Assembly (NCBI GenBank): GCA_958448705.1
Contig: CAUDEY010000002.1
Span: 146,202 to 210,201, forward strand
DNA from: UMGS1322 sp900550765
GTDB lineage: Bacteria > Bacillota > Clostridia > Christensenellales > QALW01
Reading direction: 5' to 3'
DNA: 64,000 nucleotides
This document shows, in pieces, positions 31,295 to 39,828 of the stretch. Both the position numbers and the translations under genes were made by a program. Position 1 is the stretch's first letter, and every line of letters starts with the position of its first letter. The notes beneath the pieces were generated by a model. The model was given only the letters and a program-made list of their open reading frames with translations, searched no databases and was not told the origin of the DNA.

Positions 31295-32612
31295 AAATAA
31301 CCTCCTTTAAAATCGTAATCAGCGGCTTCACCTCATAAGCAACCGTAGTAATGGGCTCCCGATGGGTACTGCCGATCCCACTGTGATCGGTAATAAATAC
31401 GAATCGGCCTCCGGTAAACAGTGCCAGCTGACGGCAGAGGATCTCCGCTGCTTCATCTGCGCCGCTGGCCATGACCGGTACCAGACGAATTCCCCGGCGG
31501 GCCGCTGCCTCTATACTTTGTAAAAGACTCTGTGATACCCCTTCTGTTTTATGCGCCGGAGCATCCAGAACCAAGAAAACAATTTTAACCGAATTTTCGC
31601 GCCATGGATGCCCTGAAATTCCATTCTCCAACGCCTTTTCCACTGCTTCGGGGTAATCCCCCCCGCCGTCTACCGTCTCCTGCCGCAGCTGCGCCGCAGC
31701 TTCAGCGATATCTGCCGTAAAAGGATTGCTTTTTACAACATATGCATCTCCCTCATCCCGATAAAAATTGATGCTCACCTGTGTACTGTACGTGAGCGTA
31801 AGCTCCGTAAGCATCTGCGCGGTCTCTTCCTTTAAATACTCCAGCTCATCCCCCATAGAACCCGTAGTATCAATCATAAACAAGAGATCCAGCGCCTCCG
31901 GGGCATCGGAAACGGCATTGAAAGAAAGAGCATACTGATCCTGCCCTTTGAAAACAGCTGTCTCCGCGGTTTGCCCCAAAAACTCCGCCCGGATTGCTGC
32001 GGGCGCACCCAACGCGTTCCTGTAATAATCATAAAACAGATACGCGGTTCCCCGGATATCGGTAACGGCGGCATACAGAATGTTCCCCTGCGCATCGATC
32101 AGCACAACATTTGCAAAGGAAAGGGCGATGCCGTTTTGCCCTGTTACCTTTACCGTAATGCGCCGGTCGGCTTTAAAGCCATAAGCGTCAAACTCTTTAG
32201 CATTGGAACGCTCCAGCCACTGCTCAAAATACAAATGATCGTCTAATACAGCAGCGGTCATCTTGGTTTGCGCCTGACTCTCCGGTACAGCGGTACCCGC
32301 AGGGGCTCCTTCCTCCGGAGCCGCTGCGGCACCGTCTTCCCAAAGATCTCCGGTACTCGGCATATCGGCAATTTCTCCCGCCAGGCCTGAGCCATTGCCA
32401 TCGGAAAACATTCCCCCGGATTCGGCCGTACCGTCATTCCCGCTGCCGTTTATCCAAGAAGGTGCAAAAGCTGCAAGGCCGATCACTGCCGCCAATACGG
32501 CGGCGGAAACAGAGGAGATCAGAAGTTTTTTTCTGCTTCCTTTTTTTGCTTTTTCCAACGTCTTCTGTTTCAACGCTTCCTCAGCCCTGATAGTCTCAAA
32601 ATGGTTCTTCAT
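31272..32612 (-). CDS. Membrane-anchored VWA-domain protein, candidate anti-sigma factor
   Basis: This 446-residue protein has a short cytoplasmic N-terminus of about 28 residues (MKNHFETIRAEEALKQKTLE...), one membrane helix (residues 30-50), a low-complexity Gly/Ala/Pro/Glu stalk (to 120), and a beta-rich region (125-225). A von Willebrand type A domain begins near residue 242, with the MIDAS metal site DTTGSM at 248-253 followed by an AHKTE-like loop. Being co-translated with an ECF sigma factor (17-base overlap) and having a small cytoplasmic segment before one helix, it has the topology of an anti-sigma factor with an extracellular sensor. That role is inferred from position and topology. 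No zinc anti-sigma motif is present. Confidence 0.85.
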   Translation of the reverse strand: MKNHFETIRAEEALKQKTLEKAKKGSRKKLLISSVSAAVLAAVIGLAAFAPSWINGSGNDGTAESGGMFSDGNGSGLAGEIADMPSTGDLWEDGAAAAPEEGAPAGTAVPESQAQTKMTAAVLDDHLYFEQWLERSNAKEFDAYGFKADRRITVKVTGQNGIALSFANVVLIDAQGNILYAAVTDIRGTAYLFYDYYRNALGAPAAIRAEFLGQTAETAVFKGQDQYALSFNAVSDAPEALDLLFMIDTTGSMGDELEYLKEETAQMLTELTLTYSTQVSINFYRDEGDAYVVKSNPFTADIAEAAAQLRQETVDGGGDYPEAVEKALENGISGHPWRENSVKIVFLVLDAPAHKTEGVSQSLLQSIEAAARRGIRLVPVMASGADEAAEILCRQLALFTGGRFVFITDHSGIGSTHREPITTVAYEVKPLITILKEVIYAYTKVD

Positions 32613-33078
32613 ACAGATCCTCCTGTAAAATCTCCTTTAAAGTCAGCCTCGCCCGGTGCAGACGCGTACGTACGGTAGCATCCTTCATCCCGGTTATCCG
32701 GGCGATTTCCGCAGTTTTTAAATGCTCATAGTAAAACAGGTATACCAGCGTGCGATCCGTCTGCGAAAGGGAAAGTACAGCAGAAACAACCGTACGGTCA
32801 TAAAACGCCTCCTCCGCGGGTATATCCTCGGAAAGGGGAAGGAAGATTCTGCGGCTGCGAAGATGGGAGACACACGTGTTGCAGGCGGTCCTTATCAGCC
32901 AGGGCTTTAAATAACTCGGATCCGGCGGCTTTTTCGCGCGGTATAATTTTAAAAAAACCTCCTGGAACGCATCCTGCGCATCGGCAAAATTCCGCAGCCG
33001 TACAAAGCAGATACGCAGAACCATATCGCCCCAATCGTTCATAATGCTTGTAAACTCTTCATCGGTATAGTTTTTCAT
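32596..33078 (-). CDS. ECF-type RNA polymerase sigma factor
   Basis: The 160-residue protein has sigma region 2 (DMVLRICFVRLRNFADAQDAFQEVFLKLY) and region 4 (LSQTDRTLVYLFYYEHLKTAEIARITGMKDATVRTRLHRARLTL, given in parts: TAEIARITGMKDATVRTRL), joined by a short linker, as in ECF sigma factors. The start at 33078 has AAAGGAAA upstream; two in-frame upstream starts lack one. It overlaps the VWA gene by 17 bases. A TGAAAC-17-CGTTTT element upstream looks like its own target promoter, so autoregulation is expected. Confidence 0.93.
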   Translation of the reverse strand: MKNYTDEEFTSIMNDWGDMVLRICFVRLRNFADAQDAFQEVFLKLYRAKKPPDPSYLKPWLIRTACNTCVSHLRSRRIFLPLSEDIPAEEAFYDRTVVSAVLSLSQTDRTLVYLFYYEHLKTAEIARITGMKDATVRTRLHRARLTLKEILQEDLYEEPF

Positions 33079-33105
33079 CGCGATTTTTCCTTTCCCTTTC
33101 ATCTA

Positions 33106-33135
33106 TAAAACGTATTGGAAGGCAAAAATGTTTCA
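33106..33135 (-). promoter_or_regulatory. ECF-type autoregulatory promoter
   Basis: On the minus strand TGAAAC (33130-33135) and CGTTTTA (33106-33112) are spaced by 17 bases. TGAAAC with a CGT -10 is the hallmark of many Firmicute ECF promoters (for example SigW-type). It lies about 30 bases before the sigma-factor start. Confidence 0.7.
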
Positions 33136-33195
33136 ATAAAATAAAAAAATTTTTATCCCCTGCTGCAAACGGTTCCGGCACAAGTTTTTTAAAGC

Positions 33196-33228
33196 AGAAA
33201 AAGGGCACAGTGCCGATGCTGTGCCCCT
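33196..33228 (-). terminator. Intrinsic terminator of the surface-polymer cluster
   Basis: On the minus strand GGGCACAG and CTGTGCCC form a stem around CATCGGCA, followed by five T residues. It ends the long minus-strand cluster. Confidence 0.92.
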
Positions 33229-33255
33229 ATTTAAAAACGTTCTTTTTTCACCGGC

Positions 33256-34143
33256 CTACATATCATAGGTCGGGTCCAACTGCTTCAGCTCATTAAAGGT
33301 ATCGATCTCAATAATATCCTGAAACGTGCATTCTCTTACCGAAATCTCATAATGAGCGCGATAATATTCCAGTGCTACCTGATCCCAATATCGTTCCCGG
33401 CCGCCGGGCGCATGATACACGCTTACAACGTCTCGGCTCAGCTTTTCGCCGTCCTCCTGCGTCCAATAGGAAATACCGAACATATGAAAGCAGTCGGTTC
33501 CGCCGATCTGCAGGCGGGTAATCCGTCCGTTTTCGGTCTCAAAGCACCAATCCTCCGTCTTTTCCACGGGCACGCCCAGATAATTGCTGGAATACTGATA
33601 TTTTTTGATCAAGGCGGGATTATACAGCAGCAGATCCGCCTCCAGCACATAGGCCTGCCGAATAACCTCCCGCGCGCAGTATACCGAGGAAATATTATTG
33701 GCCTCGTTATACAGGGGATTTTGAATAAACTGAATCATCGGATACTTATACAGCAGCTGATCAAACTGTTCCCACAAGTATCCCCTAACCACATAAATTT
33801 CCTCAATTCCCGCTGCCAGTACCGCGTCCAGCAGGGAATCGATAATCCGCTGCCCCTTTACGCGTACAAGCGGTTTGGGCGTATTAAAGGTAATCGGCGC
33901 CAGCCGGGAACCGAAGCCCGCCGCAATAAACACCGCACGGCGCACCCGATACGGCTCCAATGCAGCAAGGCCCTGCTCGGTTATAGTATTTTCCTCGGCT
34001 AATCCTGCAGCGGTAAGCTCGGCCATCGTTTTATTCACCGTACCTACCGAAAGCTTCGTGCCGGCCGCAATACTCCGCTGCGTCTGCCCGGAGCCGTTTT
34101 CCGAAAGATACACCAAAATATCAAATTGTTTTTTTGTAAGCAT
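33256..34143 (-). CDS. Winged-helix / LicC-like nucleotidyltransferase (CTP:phosphocholine or phosphonate cytidylyltransferase-like)
   Basis: The 295-residue protein has an N-terminal winged helix (residues 1-65, FDILVYLSENGSGQTQRSIAAGTKLSVGTVNKTMAEL in part). A nucleotidyltransferase domain (70-290) follows, with the NTP-binding loop AVFIAAGFGSRLAPITFNTPKPLV and the LicC-like segments ENGRITRLQIGG and DCFHMFGISYW. Relatives are LicC, which makes CDP-choline for surface decoration, and PntC, which makes CDP-2-aminoethylphosphonate. No kinase (licA), mutase or aminotransferase gene is adjacent. The neighbouring importer may supply a preformed phosphonate or phosphodiester head group. The nucleotide and substrate are therefore uncertain. 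It is the last gene of the cluster. Confidence 0.85.
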   Translation of the reverse strand: MLTKKQFDILVYLSENGSGQTQRSIAAGTKLSVGTVNKTMAELTAAGLAEENTITEQGLAALEPYRVRRAVFIAAGFGSRLAPITFNTPKPLVRVKGQRIIDSLLDAVLAAGIEEIYVVRGYLWEQFDQLLYKYPMIQFIQNPLYNEANNISSVYCAREVIRQAYVLEADLLLYNPALIKKYQYSSNYLGVPVEKTEDWCFETENGRITRLQIGGTDCFHMFGISYWTQEDGEKLSRDVVSVYHAPGGRERYWDQVALEYYRAHYEISVRECTFQDIIEIDTFNELKQLDPTYDM

Positions 34144-34154
34144 ATATTTTCCTC

Positions 34155-35774
34155 TTATTCTGCGCTTTTTTTAGGCCGCGCCACACATTTTTTTATTATA
34201 AAAATCAAAAGCTTGAGCAGCATATTGACCAGGAGAATCATCAGCGACACCACTGCCGCACATTCCAGCTGCATCTGCGCTTCAAACTGATTGATCATCA
34301 GCGCAACCGGTTTAATGGAAGAAGCGCTGCCCAAAAAAGACACGGCGGAGATTGTCATCATGCAATTGACAAAGAAATAACTTCCGGTTTCCAGCACGGT
34401 GGAAATGCTTTGGGGCAAAAACACATCCTTCAGCATCCGCAGGCGCCCGATGCCCATAGTTTTTCCCACGGCCTCTAAATTTTCATTGAGCTTGGAAAAA
34501 GAATTATACATCATCATATACGGCGAAGCAATAAAATGCACCAGATTTACTGCTACCAGAATAATCAGCGTATTATAAATAAAGCTTTGATTAAATACAA
34601 TGGCATAGGAAAGGCCCAGTACAATGCCGGGGATCGCCGCGGCTGTGATACATATCAGGTGCAGCAGACGGGAAAGCCCCGATTTCATCCTGGCCGTCAG
34701 ATAGGCGGCAAAGAAAGAGATCCCCATGCCCAGCACCGATACCCACAGGGCAATGATCACGGAATTTGCCAGATACTTTCCCGCGTCCATTGCAAAGGTC
34801 TTTTGAATATTTTTCAGCGTAAAGGCCAAATCGGTAGGATACCGTTTGGCAAAGCCGATCAGCACAAAGGATACCAGCGGCACAATGACCAAAAGCGATA
34901 CCAGCGTGCAAAAGCTATACGCCGCCGCTTTTGCCCCCCGGCTTTGAGAAAGCGCAAAGGGGCGGGTAATAAAGTTCATATTCCCCTTATCACGGTTGAG
35001 CAGATCAAACACAAACGCGATCACCGCAGGGATCAGCAGTACCGCGCCCAGCACGGCGCCGTTATCAAAATTCAGCCGGCCGATGGCCTCCTGATACATC
35101 ACCGAGGACAGCGTTTTAAACTTTCCGCCGATGATCAGCGGCACACCGTAATCGGTAATAATCATTGTAAATACCGTAAACACAATGGAGATCAGCGGCC
35201 GCCGCAGATAGGGCATCGTAATAGAAAGGAATCGGCGCGGCGCGGAAACGCCCAGCACCTTTGCTGCCTCATAGGGCGAATAATCCTCATACTTCAGGAT
35301 GTCACTGAACATCAAAAACGCCACAGGAAACGTATACATTACCGAGCCCGCTACGATCCCCCAAAAGCCGTAAATGCTGAAATTCAAATTCAGCAGCCGG
35401 GTAAAAAGGCCGTTGTTGCCCAAAATAAGCAGCAGTCCCATGCCGTGCGAAATAGAGGGGATCAGCATCGGCAGGATAAAGATCACGCTGAACAGATTTT
35501 TCAAGCGGATATCTACCCGTGAAAGGCATACTGCCAAAAAATAAGCAAGTATCAGGGAGATCAGCGCCGCCGTTATACCCGAGGTCAGGGAGTTGACGGC
35601 CGCCTCCTTAAAATACGGCGCGGTAAATACCTCATGCAGGCTCTGACCGTTGATGTAAAACAGCATACGCACCAGCGGCAGCAGCACGAACGCCGCAAGC
35701 ACCGAGGCAAAGATCAACTTGCTTACCGCCGCGCCGGCCCTCTCACCGCGGGCAGCAACTCCGAATCGCTTCAT
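34155..35774 (-). CDS. ABC importer permease, fused two-domain (FbpB/ThiP type)
   Basis: This 539-residue protein contains two copies of the binding-protein-dependent permease domain, each with the EAA-like loop (EAAKVLGVSAPRRF near residue 185 and EAVGKTMGIGRLRMLKDV near 440), and about twelve membrane helices. Fused permeases of this type serve iron(III), thiamine, phosphonate and 2-aminoethylphosphonate importers. I prefer the ATG at 35774 because AGGTG lies 6 bases upstream; a GTG at 35783 overlapping the ATPase stop as GTGA is the alternative. It is the third gene of the importer set. Confidence 0.9.
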   Translation of the reverse strand: MKRFGVAARGERAGAAVSKLIFASVLAAFVLLPLVRMLFYINGQSLHEVFTAPYFKEAAVNSLTSGITAALISLILAYFLAVCLSRVDIRLKNLFSVIFILPMLIPSISHGMGLLLILGNNGLFTRLLNLNFSIYGFWGIVAGSVMYTFPVAFLMFSDILKYEDYSPYEAAKVLGVSAPRRFLSITMPYLRRPLISIVFTVFTMIITDYGVPLIIGGKFKTLSSVMYQEAIGRLNFDNGAVLGAVLLIPAVIAFVFDLLNRDKGNMNFITRPFALSQSRGAKAAAYSFCTLVSLLVIVPLVSFVLIGFAKRYPTDLAFTLKNIQKTFAMDAGKYLANSVIIALWVSVLGMGISFFAAYLTARMKSGLSRLLHLICITAAAIPGIVLGLSYAIVFNQSFIYNTLIILVAVNLVHFIASPYMMMYNSFSKLNENLEAVGKTMGIGRLRMLKDVFLPQSISTVLETGSYFFVNCMMTISAVSFLGSASSIKPVALMINQFEAQMQLECAAVVSLMILLVNMLLKLLIFIIKKCVARPKKSAE

Positions 35775-35779
35775 GCCGT

Positions 35780-36544
35780 TCACCTCACGTACTTTACCAG
35801 CGAATCGATCTTGATGCGCAGATTATCATTGACAAAGCTGCGTACATAGTCATCCGCCGGCGTATCGATGATATGCTCAGGGGTATCGATCTGCACAAGC
35901 CGGGCTTTATCCATAACCATAATTCTGTCAGAAAGCGCAAACGCTTCCTCCTGATCATGCGTTATGTATATCATTGTAGTACCGAACTCGCGCTGGATCT
36001 CCTTCAGTTCCTGCCGGAGCATCAGCCGCGTGGCAACATCCAAGGCAGACATCGGCTCATCAAACAACATGATATCAGGCTTCAGCACCAGCGTTCTGGC
36101 AATGGCCACGCGCTGCTGCTGTCCGCCGGAAAGTTCATGCGGCCGTTTGCCCGCGTGTTCCTCCAGTCCCATCCTCTTCAGCATCGCCTGCGCCAAAGTG
36201 CGCGCTTGCTTTTTGGTATCCTTTTTTATTTTTAAAGCGTATTCCACATTCCCCAATACCGTCATATTTTCAAACAGCGCGTAATTTTGAAATACAATGC
36301 CCATACCCCGGGCAGAAGCCGTGGCATGGGTGATCTCGGTGCCGTCCTTGACAATGGCGCCGGAATCCGCCTCCAGCAGGCCGATCAGGATCCGCAGAAG
36401 CGTCGTCTTGCCGCAGCCCGAAGGTCCCAGCACGGATAAAAACTCGCCGTCATACACATCAAACGTAACATGATCCAATATACATTTTTCTCCGTAATTT
36501 TTCGTAACCTCGGTAACCTTCAATTTTATATGGCCGTTTTCCAT
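35780..36544 (-). CDS. ABC importer ATP-binding protein (FbpC/PotA-like)
   Basis: The 254-residue ATPase has Walker A GPSGCGKTT, Q-loop QNYALFENMTV, signature LSGGQQQRVAIAR, Walker B IMLFDEPMSALD and switch HDQEEAFALSD. It is short for the PotA/FbpC group, without a full C-terminal regulatory domain. It powers import through the fused permease for the lipoprotein encoded upstream. The start is the ATG at 36544 with AGGAGA; a frame open further upstream overlaps the binding-protein gene and is not used. Confidence 0.93.
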   Translation of the reverse strand: MENGHIKLKVTEVTKNYGEKCILDHVTFDVYDGEFLSVLGPSGCGKTTLLRILIGLLEADSGAIVKDGTEITHATASARGMGIVFQNYALFENMTVLGNVEYALKIKKDTKKQARTLAQAMLKRMGLEEHAGKRPHELSGGQQQRVAIARTLVLKPDIMLFDEPMSALDVATRLMLRQELKEIQREFGTTMIYITHDQEEAFALSDRIMVMDKARLVQIDTPEHIIDTPADDYVRSFVNDNLRIKIDSLVKYVR

Positions 36545-36560
36545 AATATATCTCCTGCTT

Positions 36561-37559
36561 TTAATATTTCCACTTTGCCAAAAGCGCGTCCTTGCTTTCG
36601 GGCGAAGTATCCCCCATATCACTGTATTGAATATTCTGCGGATAATTTTCAACCTTTCCGGGCCCATCGGCAAAGATCTGCTCCGGGAAAAATTTATTAT
36701 TTGCTTCCCGGTTATAGGTGTTGATCATAAAATCAAATACATTCTTCACCGCCTCACGCGTTTCCTTGCCGGAAATTATCCCTTGGCCGTACATATTATA
36801 CGGTGAGCCTTCCTCAAAGAAAAGTATCTCAAAATCGGCTCCGTTATTGTTGGCAGTAACCGCCTGTCCCGTCATGCCCAGACCGATAGCCGCCTCCTTT
36901 TGTATCAGCTTGTTTACCGGACCGGAGCCGGAAGAAGTATATTCAATAATATTTTCATTCAATTTATCAAAATAATCCAGCGCGGCTTCTTCTCCCATGG
37001 TCACGGTAAGAGATTGTAAAAAAATGTAGCCTGTTCCTGAGGATTTAGGATTGGGCATGATAACAAGGCCTTTATATTCCGGCTTTAACAGATCCTCATA
37101 GCTTGCAGGCATGGGCAGATTTTTTTCATCAAGCGCCTGTTTATCCACAATAATGGCGCCCCCATTTCTATATTCCGGTATATAATACTTACTCACAGCT
37201 ACATCGCTTGCATAAACAGAAAAATCATACTGAGAAAGCTCTGCCAGGGAACCGGACTTTTCCAGCTTAGCGAGATAAGGATATTCTAAATCATGTGTAA
37301 TATCACATTCTGTATTGATTCCCTCAGCAAATAATTTGGCTGCATGATTGCCGGTTGTCATATATTCAATAACAATCTCGTAATCAGGAAACTGCTCATT
37401 TAATCTGGCGCGCAAATCTTCAATGCGATAATCCTCCGCACTGGTATAGATCACAACTTTTTCCTTTTTCTCTCCGCCGCAGCCGGTAAACGCAAAGGCC
37501 GCGCAAAGGAAAAGCGCTGCAATCAGTATAAAAGAAATAAGTTTTTTGGTGGGTTTCAT
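36561..37559 (-). CDS. Substrate-binding lipoprotein of FbpA/PhnS-type ABC importer
   Basis: The 332-residue precursor carries a lipoprotein signal peptide with lipobox AFTGC (Cys27). The mature protein is a periplasmic-binding-protein fold of the FbpA/PhnS cluster (VVIYTSAEDYRIEDLRARLNEQFPDYEI in part). Members bind ferric iron, or organic phosphonates such as 2-aminoethylphosphonate, through a loop like SGTGYIFLQSL. The phosphonate reading fits the cytidylyltransferase at the end of the operon, but iron or a sugar phosphate cannot be excluded. GGGAGGA precedes the ATG at 37559. A weak terminator-like hairpin separates it from the YidC-TagF gene. Confidence 0.88.
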   Translation of the reverse strand: MKPTKKLISFILIAALFLCAAFAFTGCGGEKKEKVVIYTSAEDYRIEDLRARLNEQFPDYEIVIEYMTTGNHAAKLFAEGINTECDITHDLEYPYLAKLEKSGSLAELSQYDFSVYASDVAVSKYYIPEYRNGGAIIVDKQALDEKNLPMPASYEDLLKPEYKGLVIMPNPKSSGTGYIFLQSLTVTMGEEAALDYFDKLNENIIEYTSSGSGPVNKLIQKEAAIGLGMTGQAVTANNNGADFEILFFEEGSPYNMYGQGIISGKETREAVKNVFDFMINTYNREANNKFFPEQIFADGPGKVENYPQNIQYSDMGDTSPESKDALLAKWKY

Positions 37560-37637
37560 CCTAGATTCCTCCCTGTTCATTTTTTATCCCGCATATTTTT
37601 ATATGAACGCAAAACCGGGGTTTTACGGATTTTTTGA

Positions 37638-37664
37638 AACAAAAAGAAAGCGTCGTTCACGCTG
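37638..37664 (-). terminator. Weak hairpin between YidC-TagF gene and importer
   Basis: On the minus strand AGCGT and ACGCT form a short stem around GAACG, followed by TTCTTTTTG. It may attenuate rather than stop transcription into the importer genes. Confidence 0.4.
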
Positions 37665-37691
37665 GCGCTGTTCTTTTCTGTTTTTGAACGG

Positions 37692-39803
37692 TTATTCCGT
37701 TTCCTCCGCCTGTGCAGGCTTGGCGGAAAGCCGGTCGATAATATACTGTGCGCCTACCTCGCCGCTGTGACCTAAATTATAAAAATAGCTTTCCTTCAGC
37801 TCGGCGATGCTTTGCTTATAGTCGGCCTGATGCGCGAGCAATTCCTCTACAGCATTGGCAATATTCGCTGTCTCTTCTTTTTCAACCGATTTTCCCACAA
37901 CGTTCCGCGCGGTAATATCAAACGGCTTCAGCTTGATCTTTTTATAATCCTTGTTTACCACCTTCATCTGTGTATTGACAAACAGCGTTGGCTTTAAGGT
38001 GGTAAAGCTGAACTCAAAAGCGATGGCCGACCAGTCGGTAATCACCATGTCCGCCGTATAAACGGTAACATTGGAGGAAAAGTCCGTTTCTATCTTAAAA
38101 TTCTCATTGAAGCGATCGCGGTATTTTTCCAGAATACTTTCCATTTGCAGCGGAAAGCGCCGGATATACTGGGGATGCGGCCGCACGATCACCTTATATT
38201 GATCCCCGTTTTTCCCCACCAGACTTTCAATGATATCGTCCAAACAGCTGTCCAGGATATTGTCATACTGCCAGGAGGGTGCGATCAGAATCGTGGGGCG
38301 TTCATTTTGTGTTTTTTCCAGCTTTTCATAGGCCTGCGTCATATTATCGATCAAACCGTAGCCGCACTTTACAATACGTTTTTTCCGTGTGCCGCGCAGC
38401 TGTTCCATCTCCCGCACCTCAACGCCTTGATTCCGGCTCACGGCAAAAATCGTATCAAAATAATCCAGCGCGCCGGGGCGGTAGGTTAAATTCAAGCTGG
38501 TGCAGCCGTGGTCCACATAAATGTATTCAATATTTTTTCGCACCTTTGAGCGCTTGATATGATACTTTTCCAAATCCGGCGTCGTCATCACCACAATGCG
38601 GCACTCCAGCTTCATCATCAGCGCGATCAGATGATTCCCCGCAACATAATACGGCTTGATTCTGGGGTTGTTTTTTTGAAAGATCGCGTCTTTAGGGTCA
38701 CTGGTCACATAATAGATGATTTCGTCACTGTTTTGTAAAAGCGCGTCGATGATATTTTCAAAATACTTATAAAAACCGCTCTGCTCCGAATAGAACATCA
38801 GGCGCATTTTGCTTAAATTATGATTGGCGCAAAGCTCTTTATAATACCGGCGGGAAAGCCGATTGTCCGCGCGCTTCTGCTCCCGTTCGGCCTTTGCCTT
38901 TTCCTTGAGCTTGTTTAAGGTTTTATAATCAATATACTTTTTAGGATTATAAATCAAGTTTACCAGATACATCACCGGAATCGAGAACAGGTTGCCGAAA
39001 ATCCAGTACACGCCCACACCCGCCGGCACTAAAAACGCAAAGTAGGTGGAAAACGCGATCATAAACACCGTCATTCCCCATTTGGCAAGAGGGCCCTGCT
39101 CAATCTGCAGCACATTGATCTTATTCTGTACCACGCACATGATCAGCGCGCTCAATCCCGCCAGAACCGGAATTAAAAACAAAAGGTTCAGTACCGCTAC
39201 CGAGGGCACGGCCGAAAGGTCAAACCCAAAGAAATTCATATCGATGCTCTGCATCTTCTCCAGCATACCGCCTACGTCATGCCCGGAAAGCGCACCGTTT
39301 TGCAAATCCAAAAACGCCTGCTGGTTGGCCGGGTCATTTGCACAGCGCATAACCACCAGCTCCGGTGAAGAACCCAGTTCCGCGGTACCCAGCAGCTCCG
39401 AGGCCTTAGCGGTAAAGGCCGAAATAGCCTCGGCCGGAAAGTGCAGGATATGTTTTAAGGGCCGGTATACAACGTCGATCAAGCCGAAAATCAACGGAAG
39501 CTGAATCAGCAGCGGAATCGTCCCCGCAAAAGGGCTGTACTTTTCCCGCTTGTACAGCGCGGCCTGGGCATCAAGGAGGCCGTCTTTATCATCGATATAC
39601 TGGTACTTCAGCGCGTCCAGCTCGGGCTTCATCTTGATCATCTTTACCGAGTTCTTCTGCACCAGCATCGAAACCGGGAACAGAATCACCTTGGTAAAGA
39701 GCGTAAACACAATAATGGCAAAACCATAGTTATGAATCAAGTCATAACACAGCTTCATAATATATCCCAGCGGCGTGCCGAGAATTTCCCCAACAATACC
39801 CAT
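37692..39803 (-). CDS. YidC/Oxa1 membrane insertase fused to a TagF-like glycerophosphotransferase
   Basis: This 703-residue protein joins two normally separate families. Residues 1-290 are YidC/Oxa1-like: five hydrophobic helices, a first-helix pattern NYGFAIIVFTLFTKVILFP, and the cytoplasmic hairpin KMKPELDALKYQY...SPFAGTIPLLIQLP. The groove residue that is Arg in Bacillus YidC is Lys (K38), which keeps the charge. A basic, helical linker (about 300-325, KLKEKAKAEREQKRADNRL) leads to a CDP-glycerol:poly(glycerophosphate) glycerophosphotransferase domain (330-690) with YVDHG, RPHPQY and TDWSAIAFEF. TagF-like enzymes polymerise poly(glycerol phosphate) at the inner membrane face. No lipobox is present. 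The fusion could couple polymer synthesis to membrane insertion or export, or simply anchor the enzyme. Confidence 0.9.
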   Translation of the reverse strand: MGIVGEILGTPLGYIMKLCYDLIHNYGFAIIVFTLFTKVILFPVSMLVQKNSVKMIKMKPELDALKYQYIDDKDGLLDAQAALYKREKYSPFAGTIPLLIQLPLIFGLIDVVYRPLKHILHFPAEAISAFTAKASELLGTAELGSSPELVVMRCANDPANQQAFLDLQNGALSGHDVGGMLEKMQSIDMNFFGFDLSAVPSVAVLNLLFLIPVLAGLSALIMCVVQNKINVLQIEQGPLAKWGMTVFMIAFSTYFAFLVPAGVGVYWIFGNLFSIPVMYLVNLIYNPKKYIDYKTLNKLKEKAKAEREQKRADNRLSRRYYKELCANHNLSKMRLMFYSEQSGFYKYFENIIDALLQNSDEIIYYVTSDPKDAIFQKNNPRIKPYYVAGNHLIALMMKLECRIVVMTTPDLEKYHIKRSKVRKNIEYIYVDHGCTSLNLTYRPGALDYFDTIFAVSRNQGVEVREMEQLRGTRKKRIVKCGYGLIDNMTQAYEKLEKTQNERPTILIAPSWQYDNILDSCLDDIIESLVGKNGDQYKVIVRPHPQYIRRFPLQMESILEKYRDRFNENFKIETDFSSNVTVYTADMVITDWSAIAFEFSFTTLKPTLFVNTQMKVVNKDYKKIKLKPFDITARNVVGKSVEKEETANIANAVEELLAHQADYKQSIAELKESYFYNLGHSGEVGAQYIIDRLSAKPAQAEETE

Positions 39804-39828
39804 GTAAAGCTCCTAAAAATAAAGATTT

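Noticed and set aside
34536..35522. 328-codon plus-strand frame across the permease
   Set aside because: Antisense shadow rich in Gln, Arg and His; the minus-strand permease is certain.
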